From NCBI GenBank assembly GCA_027348355.1, contig DAIEPN010000159.1, positions 1 through 12,773 on the forward strand: a stretch of DNA of 12,773 nucleotides, given 5' to 3'. The notes below the pieces were generated by a model. The model had not been told where the DNA came from and ran no database searches. It saw only the letters and a program-made list of their open reading frames with translations. How positions within the stretch are numbered: the stretch's first letter is position 1; every line of letters starts with the position of its first letter. Source of the DNA: Chlamydiota bacterium. GTDB lineage: Bacteria; Chlamydiota; Chlamydiia; Chlamydiales; Rhabdochlamydiaceae. Below, piece after piece: positions 6,254 to 12,773 of the stretch. The position numbers and the translations under genes are program-made.

Positions 6254-7151
6254 TAACTTTTGGACTACCACGAAGAAAGAAAGTCATCGCAACAGCTGCA
6301 CATACGAGTCCAATTTGCAAAAGTAACGGTTTATAGACTTCTATAGGTTGAAATTCTGATAAAGTAGAAAGAAGTCTTTTCTGTGTAGGAGTAAAGTCTC
6401 TAACGTAGAGTATACGACCTATTGAAGAAAGAGATGCAAAATGGCTCTTATTTTTTTCGATTAGCATCATTTCTCTTAGCTTGTTTACCTCGGTCACTTT
6501 TTCATCAGAAAAAATTTTTTCAAGTAGATTGAAACAATAGTCTTCTAATTTTGCATGAATGTGTAGACGGGAGAAGACATTTTTTACCTCTTCTTTTCCA
6601 TCCTGTGAATTGAAAGCAATATCCTTTTTATCAAGCGTTATCGATGTAACATATTCTTTTGAGACTAGAAAGGTGGTAAGAAAAAGAGTGTGCTTTTGCA
6701 AAAGATTGTTTATCTCTACTTGATCAGCTTCCTTAAGAAGAAGTAAGGTTCTATTTACTTCTAGTAGAAAAGATACTGGATCGAATTTAGGAATGATTTC
6801 ACCTGAAAAATGATCAATACAGGCTTTCAGTAAAGTGGTTTTCCCTTTTTCAATTAGTTCAGGTGAACCTTCTTTAAATTCCGATATATACGGCTTCAAT
6901 CTTTCAAATAAGTTGTTTATAGAAATTTTTAAAGCATTTTGGTCAAGTTGATAGTCATTTTCTTTTATTTCTCTTCTACAGATGGGGCAGTTGGTAAAAC
7001 TAACTTGTATAGAAAAGCAGTCGGGATGGGAATGGAAGACATGGCCACAACCTAGTTCAACTGTCGTTTCTCCTTCTTGGTAATTAGTAAGGCACACAAT
7101 ACAACTAGTTTGGTTATAGGGCACCCTGGAATGACTATAAATAGAATACAT
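6237..7151 (-). CDS. RING-H2 finger protein with C-terminal membrane anchor, candidate effector
   Basis: This 304-residue protein opens with a RING-type zinc finger. The ligand candidates are C17-x2-C20, C35, H37, H40 or H42, C45 and C55-x2-C58, with the typical ending CPICRRE. In eukaryotes such domains recruit a ubiquitin-loaded E2 enzyme, so the protein is a candidate E3 ligase. Bacteria have no ubiquitin, so the target would be in the host. Residues about 70-270 look largely helical and match nothing I know. A hydrophobic segment at about 275-294 is followed by a short basic tail, which suggests a C-terminally anchored protein. There is no classical signal peptide; type III secretion is an inference. 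It is the only minus-strand gene here and overlaps hflX tail to tail. No Shine-Dalgarno sequence is visible before the ATG; the leader is almost all A and T. Confidence 0.85.
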   Translation of the reverse strand: MYSIYSHSRVPYNQTSCIVCLTNYQEGETTVELGCGHVFHSHPDCFSIQVSFTNCPICRREIKENDYQLDQNALKISINNLFERLKPYISEFKEGSPELIEKGKTTLLKACIDHFSGEIIPKFDPVSFLLEVNRTLLLLKEADQVEINNLLQKHTLFLTTFLVSKEYVTSITLDKKDIAFNSQDGKEEVKNVFSRLHIHAKLEDYCFNLLEKIFSDEKVTEVNKLREMMLIEKNKSHFASLSSIGRILYVRDFTPTQKRLLSTLSEFQPIEVYKPLLLQIGLVCAAVAMTFFLRGSPKVTMNGN

Positions 7152-7198
7152 GTTATTATTATTTTTTAATAATTTTTTTTATTGTTCAAATTTCATGA

Positions 7199-7227
7199 AT
7201 TATAGTGCAGATTAGAGTTTTTTAAAA
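7199..7227 (-). promoter_or_regulatory. Candidate promoter of the RING gene
   Basis: On the minus strand a perfect TATAAT (plus positions 7199-7204) lies 17 bases after a poor -35 element TTTTAA (plus 7222-7227). Transcription would start near 7192, leaving a leader of about 40 A/T-rich bases before the ATG at 7151. Confidence 0.35.
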
Positions 7228-7245
7228 TCCGCTTTTGATTCTCAC

Positions 7246-7274
7246 TTGCATCGGAGAGGATTTCCTGGCATAAT
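7246..7274 (+). promoter_or_regulatory. Candidate promoter of mtaB and downstream genes
   Basis: TTGCAT (three of six consensus positions) and CATAAT (five of six) are spaced by exactly 17 bases. Transcription would start near 7281, about 18 bases before the GTG start at 7299. It faces away from the candidate RING promoter in the same intergenic region. Confidence 0.45.
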
Positions 7275-7298
7275 TTTTTCTTTTTCTAAGAGATCTTT

Positions 7299-8588
7299 GT
7301 GAAAGCCAAAAAAAGATTTACAGTGGTTACTTTAGGGTGCCGGACAAACCAGTACGAGTCACAAGCCTATACCGATCAACTTGTTGCTATGGGATATACC
7401 CAGGCCAAAGAAGGGGAAGAGGCGGATATTTGTGTTGTCAATACGTGTACGGTGACAGAGTCTGCCGACAGCTCGAGCAGATACCAGATCAGACAACTCG
7501 CAAAATATCATCCGAAAGCAAAAATTATCGTGACAGGTTGTTTAGCAGAACGCCTTCCTGAAGAGATTGCAAAAATTGAGGGAGTTTCCCATGTTGTGCC
7601 AAATCAAGAAAAAGAAAATTTATTAAAGGTTGTTTTCCCGGAAGAGGATTTACCAGAATTTTCCATCCAGCAGTTTGCAGCGCATACAAGAGCTTTTGTA
7701 AAAGTGCAAGATGGATGCAACTCGTTTTGTACTTACTGTATCATTCCTTATGTTCGAGGAAGGTCTAGGTCAAGAGATTTAAACTCTATTTTGAAAGAGG
7801 TAGAAGATCTTGTACAAAACGGATTTAAAGAAGTAGTCTTGACAGGGATTAACATTGGCGATTTTGATGGAGACCCACAGCCTGATACAAAATCTATTAG
7901 TTTAGCAGATCTTGTTCGCGCAGTTGACAAAGTCGAAGGACTTAAAAGACTTCGCGTATCATCAATCGATCCTGATGAGGTCACAGTTGACCTAGCCGAC
8001 GCGATCTTGCTTGGTAAGAACACATGCCCTTCTATGCATATTGTTTTGCAGTCGGGATCAAATGCGATTTTAAAGCGAATGAACCGCAAATATACCAAGC
8101 AGATTTTTCTTGAGACAGTAAACTATTTGCGTGGCAGATCTCCTGATTTTACATTTACAACCGATGTGATTGTAGGCTTTCCGGGGGAGAGTGAACAAGA
8201 CTTTGAAGAAACTCTCGAAGTGATGCGCGAAGTGAAATTTGCGAAGGTTCACATGTTTCCTTATAGTGAAAGACCAAGGACAAAAGCTGCAACATATAAA
8301 AATAAAGTGCCTCAAGATGTGATCCAAAAGAGAAAACAAGTTGTTCTTCGCCTTTCTGAAGAGATCGCATTTTCTCTGAGAGAAAACTATGTGGGAAAGG
8401 AAATGGAAGTATTGCTTGAAAAGCAAGATTCTCACACACCTGGCTACATTACCGGACATACAATGAACTTTCTTCCGGTACTTGTAAAAGCAGAAGGGGA
8501 GCTTTCTTCTAATCAGCTCGTAGTTGTAAAAATTTGTAAAAATTCTCCAGAGGGCTTACTCGGAGAAAAGGTAGAAACAAAATGTTAA
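7299..8588 (+). CDS. mtaB: tRNA t6A37 methylthiotransferase MtaB
   Basis: MtaB is a radical-SAM enzyme that adds a methylthio group to t6A at position 37 of ANN-decoding tRNAs. The 429-residue protein has the N-terminal domain with cluster cysteines C14 (TLGCRTNQYES), C50 (NTCTVT) and C81 (TGCLAER). The radical-SAM motif has C140, C144 and C147 in DGCNSFCTYC, followed by PYVRGRSRSR. A DVIVGFPGE block follows, then a C-terminal TRAM-like region from about 370. The NQYES signature favours MtaB over MiaB. The start is a GTG at 7299 with AAGAGA at 7288-7293 five bases away; no ATG fits the conserved N-terminus. It overlaps the next gene by 7 bases, so the two are translationally coupled. Confidence 0.92.
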   Translation: MKAKKRFTVVTLGCRTNQYESQAYTDQLVAMGYTQAKEGEEADICVVNTCTVTESADSSSRYQIRQLAKYHPKAKIIVTGCLAERLPEEIAKIEGVSHVVPNQEKENLLKVVFPEEDLPEFSIQQFAAHTRAFVKVQDGCNSFCTYCIIPYVRGRSRSRDLNSILKEVEDLVQNGFKEVVLTGINIGDFDGDPQPDTKSISLADLVRAVDKVEGLKRLRVSSIDPDEVTVDLADAILLGKNTCPSMHIVLQSGSNAILKRMNRKYTKQIFLETVNYLRGRSPDFTFTTDVIVGFPGESEQDFEETLEVMREVKFAKVHMFPYSERPRTKAATYKNKVPQDVIQKRKQVVLRLSEEIAFSLRENYVGKEMEVLLEKQDSHTPGYITGHTMNFLPVLVKAEGELSSNQLVVVKICKNSPEGLLGEKVETKC

Positions 8589-9667
8589 TCGAAATTTCCC
8601 AAAGGCTTTCTCCCTTTTCTCATAAACCTGGGAATTTTTTTCTGGTTCCAGGGAGTTCTTTGCAAGTTCAGGTTTTCCCAACAAAGCTTCTTTTTACAGA
8701 CTTGAGCGCCTCTGAAAAAACCTCTTTTACTATAGATGTCGATCTGCAAGGGCCTCATAAGGACTTTACTGTAGAACAGAACTTGGAGAAGGGAGGAATC
8801 TCTATTTTTTCTCATACTAAAGAAGGGTTTGTACGCTACACAATTACAGCGGAGGAAAAAGGGATCGGGCTGTTTTGTGAAAAAGTCTTTCCAAGAGGAC
8901 TTACCTTCTATGTAGGAAACGAAAAATTTATCCTCTTTTCAAAGGACAGCCATATACTTACTTTGCCAGCTTTTGAGAAGAAGGAAAGGTGTCTTGTAGA
9001 AAAAATTTCTCTTGGAGTACATAAAAAGCAAAATTGGGAACAGATCTCGCAAAGAAAGCTTCTTTCAGAAATCCTTCCATTTTGGTTCTCACTCTCTCAG
9101 ATGGTGCCTTTACAGAAAGATAGCGATCTATGCTCGGGTACTGCCTTTTTTCTTAAGCGCTGCGAGGATCTTGTTGCCAAAGGAGAAAAACTTCGTATTT
9201 GTGATGGGCTCTTAGAGTTTTTCGATGGAGCCTTTGAAGGGGTTTTTGCTCCGAGATGTAGTGAGATAAATTTTTTAGGGGTCCTTCCTAAATCACTCGA
9301 AAAAGCTTCTTTTCCTTCTTTGCTTCTTCTTCAAAAGTCCTATCCACTCCTTCGAAGCTTGTTCTTTAAAGAAGAAGGAGATACTTTTTCCTTTATTCCA
9401 TGCCTCCCTCCAGAATTTCCAGCGGGTAGGATGACCCATGTTCGCACTACAGATGGGGACGTCATTCATTTTGAATGGTCAAAAAAGTTGCTTCGTAGGA
9501 TGATCTGGATCCCAGGAAAAACAAGAATAGTTTTCTTGCGCACTTCTTCAATCGACTCCTTTCGTGTTCGGTCTTCCTTAAAAGATCGTGGTCAAATTGT
9601 TCCAAAAGGCTCTTCCATTACCTTAGAAGAGAAAAAGATTTTGTATTTCGATTGCTTTCAAAAATAA
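8582..9667 (+). CDS. Unassigned protein with glycoside-hydrolase-like C-terminal region, upstream of glgB
   Basis: I cannot name this 361-residue protein with confidence. Residues 1-145 look beta-rich and about 150-260 include helical stretches. The segment 269-307 runs FSFIPCLPPEFPAG, then a GDVIHFEWSKKLL strand pair. This pattern resembles the C-terminal beta-sandwich of GH95/GH65-like glycosidases, where a 'LLPALP..WP.G' loop precedes a 'G..V...W..G.L' hairpin. A full GH95 protein is about twice as long, so any catalytic barrel would be mostly lost. This is pattern memory, not a search result. Its start overlaps mtaB by 7 bases and glgB follows 67 bases later. Chlamydia trachomatis, from memory, also has a hypothetical gene next to glgB (CT865), so it may be a lineage-conserved partner in glycogen metabolism. 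There is no signal peptide. Confidence 0.7.
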   Translation: MLIEISQRLSPFSHKPGNFFLVPGSSLQVQVFPTKLLFTDLSASEKTSFTIDVDLQGPHKDFTVEQNLEKGGISIFSHTKEGFVRYTITAEEKGIGLFCEKVFPRGLTFYVGNEKFILFSKDSHILTLPAFEKKERCLVEKISLGVHKKQNWEQISQRKLLSEILPFWFSLSQMVPLQKDSDLCSGTAFFLKRCEDLVAKGEKLRICDGLLEFFDGAFEGVFAPRCSEINFLGVLPKSLEKASFPSLLLLQKSYPLLRSLFFKEEGDTFSFIPCLPPEFPAGRMTHVRTTDGDVIHFEWSKKLLRRMIWIPGKTRIVFLRTSSIDSFRVRSSLKDRGQIVPKGSSITLEEKKILYFDCFQK

Positions 9668-9682
9668 GCTTTTTCTAAATGG

Positions 9683-9710
9683 TTTTAATAGCTATTTTTT
9701 GAAGTAGGAT
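9683..9710 (+). promoter_or_regulatory. Weak candidate promoter before glgB
   Basis: A TAGGAT at 9705-9710, identical to the proposed -10 before the PhnP-like gene, lies 16 bases after a poor -35 element TTTTAA at 9683-9688. It would start transcription near 9717. glgB may instead be read from the mtaB promoter. Confidence 0.2.
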
Positions 9711-9734
9711 CTTTTCTATTGTAAGGGAATGGGT

Positions 9735-11897
9735 ATGGAACAAATGGAGCAGAAGCGAAGACACATGGGTTTAGTTCAAACTATATATAATCCACATCAT
9801 TATCTGGGCCTACATGATGAAGGAAAGGAAAAGGTCATCCGCCTTTGGAGACCTGGAGCCCATTCATCTCATATCGAATTAGAGGGAAAGATTTACGAAA
9901 TGGTGGAAGTAGATTCGGAAGGGCTCTTTGAACTTAGAGTTTCTAAGGAAACTACTTTCCAAGACTATAAGGTCTATCATCAAAATGGTCTTTTAGATCA
10001 TGATCCTTATGCTTTTTTACCGACTTTTAGCGATTTTGATTCTTACCTCTTTTCACAAGGAGTCCACTACCAGCTTTATGATTTTCTTGGAGCTCATGTT
10101 GTCGAGCACCAAGGATGTAAAGGAGTGAAATTTGCAGTATGGGCTCCGAATGCAAAAAAGGTGTCCTTGATTGCAGATTTTAACTATTGGGATGGCAGAG
10201 TAAATCCTATGCGTAGTTTAGGGGGATGTGGGGTTTGGGAGATTTTTGTTCCCGGTCTTACAGCAGGAGAAAAGTATAAGTTTGAGATCGAATCCCAAGA
10301 GGGAAGGCTCAGGGTAAAATCAGATCCTTTTGCAAATTATAGTGAACTTCGTCCCCTCAATGCTTCTATCGTTACAAACGTAGACGAGTTTATTTGGGAA
10401 GATGATGCTTGGCTTAGAAAACGTAAAAAGAATAAGAATGCAAGCTACCCTTGCTCTATTTACGAAGTGCATTTAGGCTCTTGGAAAAAAAAAGACGGTC
10501 ATTATTTTCTCAATTATCGTGAAATTGCGCATGAGCTTGCAGCGTATGTTAAAGAGATGGGGTTTACTCATATTGAGCTGATGCCAATCTCAGAACATCC
10601 CCTCGATGAATCATGGGGCTATCAGGTGACAGGGTTTTATGCGGTAACAAGTAGATTTGGCTCTGTTCAAGATTTTCAGTATTTTATCAACCATATGCAC
10701 AAAAATGGCATAGGTGTCATTTTAGACTGGGTGCCAGCCCACTTCCCAACAGATGACTTTTCTTTAGCCCAGTTTGATGGGTCTTATCTTTTCGAACATG
10801 CTGACCCAAAAAAAGGGTTCCATCCTCATTGGAATACGTATATTTTTAACTATGGTAGACGTGAAGTATCCAACTTTTTGCTTTGTAGTGCACTGTTTTG
10901 GTTTGCAAAGATGCATATTGACGGCCTTCGTGTTGATGCCGTAGCTTCTATGCTTTATCTTGATTATGGCCGCAACCCCGGCGAATGGATTCCTAACGAA
11001 TATGGCCGTAACGAAAATTTAGAGGCAATTGAATTTTTAAAACATTTGAACTCGATTGTGCATGATAAGTTTCCGGGGGTTTTGATGTGCGCTGAAGAGT
11101 CTACAGCTTTTACAGGTGTTTCTCATCCTTTGGAATGGGGAGGACTTGGGTTCGATCTAAAATGGAATATGGGATGGATGAACGATACTCTTAAGTATTT
11201 TCACAAAGATCCCATCTATCGTAGATACCATCAAAATGACCTTACTTTTAGTTTAATCTATGCTTTTACAGAAAGTTTTATTTCCGTGATCTCCCATGAT
11301 GAAGTAGTTCATGGAAAAGCAAATCTTATCACAAAAATGCCGGGCGACGACTGGCAAAAATTTGCAAATGTTAGGCTTCTATTTAGCTATATGATCTGTC
11401 ACCCAGGCAAAAAATTGCTTTTTATGGGGACAGAATTTGGACAATGGGACGAGTGGCAGTGCAAAACTGAGATCCATTGGTTCTTACTTCAATATCCTAT
11501 GCACAAAGGTTTGCAAAAATGCATAAAAGAGCTCAATCATTTTTATAAAAAACATCCAGCACTTTGGCAACACGATCACGACAGCATAGGATTTGAATGG
11601 ATAGACTTCTCTGATCACGATAATTGCGTTGTAAGCTATTTACGTAAAGGAGACGGATGTTATCTTGTTTGTATTCATAATTTCACTCCAACATACTTAT
11701 CCGAATATTTTATTAGACTTGGGAATATTTCTCGGATCCAGGAAGTGTTTAATACCGATAGAGAAGAGTTTGGAGGTTCTGGAAAAGTAAATTCTATGAT
11801 TACAATTGTAAAAAATGAAAATGGACAGCCAGTTGGTTTTATTACAAAACTAGCTCCACTGGGTACTATGATCTTTGAGGTGGATTTTGTCATCTAA
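9735..11897 (+). CDS. glgB: 1,4-alpha-glucan (glycogen) branching enzyme
   Basis: GlgB introduces alpha-1,6 branches in glycogen. The 720-residue length and four-part build match the long bacterial type. An N-terminal domain (about 15-110) precedes a CBM48-like domain (about 115-215, with FAVWAPNAKKVSLIADFNYW). The GH13 barrel (about 240-620) and a C-terminal beta domain follow. The catalytic residues are nucleophile D401 (GLRVDAV), acid/base E454 (CAEEST) and D522 (SHDEVVHGK). The GFYAVTSRFG and FMGTEFGQW blocks are also present. Of three nearby ATGs I choose 9735, because AAGGGA at 9723-9728 lies six bases before it; it would abut the ATG at 9729. glgB sits apart from other glycogen genes here, as in chlamydiae generally. 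The ligA start codon lies inside its last codons, so the two are coupled. Confidence 0.95.
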   Translation: MEQMEQKRRHMGLVQTIYNPHHYLGLHDEGKEKVIRLWRPGAHSSHIELEGKIYEMVEVDSEGLFELRVSKETTFQDYKVYHQNGLLDHDPYAFLPTFSDFDSYLFSQGVHYQLYDFLGAHVVEHQGCKGVKFAVWAPNAKKVSLIADFNYWDGRVNPMRSLGGCGVWEIFVPGLTAGEKYKFEIESQEGRLRVKSDPFANYSELRPLNASIVTNVDEFIWEDDAWLRKRKKNKNASYPCSIYEVHLGSWKKKDGHYFLNYREIAHELAAYVKEMGFTHIELMPISEHPLDESWGYQVTGFYAVTSRFGSVQDFQYFINHMHKNGIGVILDWVPAHFPTDDFSLAQFDGSYLFEHADPKKGFHPHWNTYIFNYGRREVSNFLLCSALFWFAKMHIDGLRVDAVASMLYLDYGRNPGEWIPNEYGRNENLEAIEFLKHLNSIVHDKFPGVLMCAEESTAFTGVSHPLEWGGLGFDLKWNMGWMNDTLKYFHKDPIYRRYHQNDLTFSLIYAFTESFISVISHDEVVHGKANLITKMPGDDWQKFANVRLLFSYMICHPGKKLLFMGTEFGQWDEWQCKTEIHWFLLQYPMHKGLQKCIKELNHFYKKHPALWQHDHDSIGFEWIDFSDHDNCVVSYLRKGDGCYLVCIHNFTPTYLSEYFIRLGNISRIQEVFNTDREEFGGSGKVNSMITIVKNENGQPVGFITKLAPLGTMIFEVDFVI

Positions 11898-12773
11898 GTT
11901 AGGACATATAAAACAAGAGTACGATAGACTCCTCTCTGAAATTCAAAAGCACGACAGACTTTACTATGTCGAATACACTCCAGAGATTTCAGATTATGAG
12001 TATGATCTGTTACTAAAAAAGCTAGAGGAGATCGAAAAAAATCATCCGGAGCTTGTAAGTCCTAATTCTCCTACGAAAAGAGTGGGAGATGCGCTTACTG
12101 AGGGCTTTCGTCAAGTTTCCCATAGAGTTCCTATGCTCTCCTTAGCTAACACTTATTCAGAGATGGAGCTGGAAGATTTTGTAGAGCGGGTATATAAGCT
12201 CCTAGAGACACAAAAAGTAGAATTTTGTGCAGAGCTTAAAATGGACGGTGTCGCTGTCACCTTGCGCTATGAAAAGGGATTGTTTGTCAGGGCCCTCACC
12301 AGAGGAGATGGAAAGAAGGGGGATGATATCACAGCCAACATGAAAACCATCCCATCCCTTCCCTTAAGTCTAAGTGGAAAACACATCCCAGATTATATAG
12401 AAGTTCGTGGAGAAGTGTTCCTGCCTCATAAAATTTTCCAGAAACTAAATAATAAAAAAAGCCAAATCGGGGAAGATCTTTGGGCAAACCCTCGCAACGC
12501 AGCTGCCGGATCGTTAAAACTCTTAGATCCTGCAGAAGTTGCAGAAAGAAAACTCTCCTTTGTTTGCTACGGAATTGCAGAGATCTCTTCAAAAGAGATC
12601 GCTACCCAATACGATGCTCTACGCTATATTAAACAATTGGGACTTCCTATTTTTGCAGATGGATTTTATAAGCTTTGTAAATCTTTAGGCGAGATCCTAG
12701 AATTTGCTGATTTTATTCATAAAAAGAGAACTTCTCTCCCATTAGATATCGACGGTATGGTTGTAAAAGTCAA
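11887..12773 (+). CDS. ligA: NAD-dependent DNA ligase, 5' part
   Basis: LigA seals DNA nicks in replication and repair using NAD. Only the first 295 codons are in the window; the gene runs off the end. The Ia domain is at about 1-60, with HDRLYYVEYTPEISDYEYD and then SPNSPTKRVG. The adenylation domain has the catalytic lysine K118 in ELKMDG, TRGDGKKGDDITAN, EVRGEVF and NPRNAAAGSLK, and ends at DGMVVKV. No ATG precedes the conserved N-terminus. The frame is closed by a TGA at 11869, and the TTG at 11887 has GAGG six bases upstream (11877-11880), so I take that as the start. It overlaps glgB by 11 bases. The alternative TTG at 11875 lacks as good a ribosome binding site. Confidence 0.93.
   Translation, partial: MSSKLGHIKQEYDRLLSEIQKHDRLYYVEYTPEISDYEYDLLLKKLEEIEKNHPELVSPNSPTKRVGDALTEGFRQVSHRVPMLSLANTYSEMELEDFVERVYKLLETQKVEFCAELKMDGVAVTLRYEKGLFVRALTRGDGKKGDDITANMKTIPSLPLSLSGKHIPDYIEVRGEVFLPHKIFQKLNNKKSQIGEDLWANPRNAAAGSLKLLDPAEVAERKLSFVCYGIAEISSKEIATQYDALRYIKQLGLPIFADGFYKLCKSLGEILEFADFIHKKRTSLPLDIDGMVVKV

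Noticed and set aside
7748..8459. Minus-strand ORFs opposite mtaB
   Set aside because: These are reading-frame shadows of a gene with complete radical-SAM motifs.
9686..9700. AATAGCTATT followed by T residues as a terminator before glgB
   Set aside because: The palindrome is only 10 bases with no loop and is all weak pairs but two, too unstable for termination.
1..12773. CRISPR arrays, insertion sequences, tRNA genes or long repeats
   Set aside because: I saw no regularly spaced repeats, transposase motifs, terminal inverted repeats or tRNA cloverleaf sequences.

Overview
The window reads as chromosomal DNA of a member of the Chlamydiae outside the family Chlamydiaceae. The evidence is gene content and order: a stand-alone FAD protein, malate dehydrogenase, a PhnP-like hydrolase and HflX lie close together, as their counterparts do in Chlamydia (from memory, the CT375-CT380 region of C. 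trachomatis). Unlike Chlamydia, this genome has a citrate synthase directly behind malate dehydrogenase. Chlamydia lacks citrate synthase, whereas environmental chlamydiae keep a fuller TCA cycle. An added RING-finger protein also fits a bacterium living inside a eukaryotic cell. I cannot name the genus from sequence alone.

Layout. Positions 1-50 are the 3' end of a 5S rRNA, followed by a strong intrinsic terminator (61-96). A very AT-rich spacer leads into a small hydrophobic protein of unknown function (303-695). It has an Inc-like pair of closely spaced membrane segments and its own terminator (740-795). Next come two coupled TCA genes, mdh (887-1870) and a mitochondrial-type citrate synthase (1874-3040). 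A stand-alone MnmC2-like tRNA-modifying FAD oxidoreductase follows (3102-4100). A PhnP-like metallo-beta-lactamase-fold protein overlaps or abuts hflX (4161-6253).

The only minus-strand gene (6237-7151) encodes a protein with an N-terminal RING-H2 finger and a C-terminal membrane anchor. It is a candidate host-directed ubiquitin ligase effector and overlaps hflX tail to tail. From a divergent intergenic region the plus strand resumes with mtaB (7299-8588). After it come an unassigned protein with a glycoside-hydrolase-like C-terminus (8582-9667), the glycogen branching enzyme glgB (9735-11897), and the first 295 codons of NAD-dependent DNA ligase ligA. The ligA gene starts at a TTG inside glgB and runs off the window.

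How the genes work together. mdh and citrate synthase catalyse consecutive steps (malate to oxaloacetate to citrate). The MnmC2-like protein and MtaB both modify the tRNA anticodon loop (U34 and t6A37). HflX is a ribosome-associated GTPase. GlgB and possibly its upstream neighbour concern glycogen. Most of the window is housekeeping. The parts most worth a second look are the RING protein, the glgB-linked protein, the Inc-like protein, the eukaryote-type citrate synthase and the PhnP-like protein lacking a usual metal-ligand histidine.
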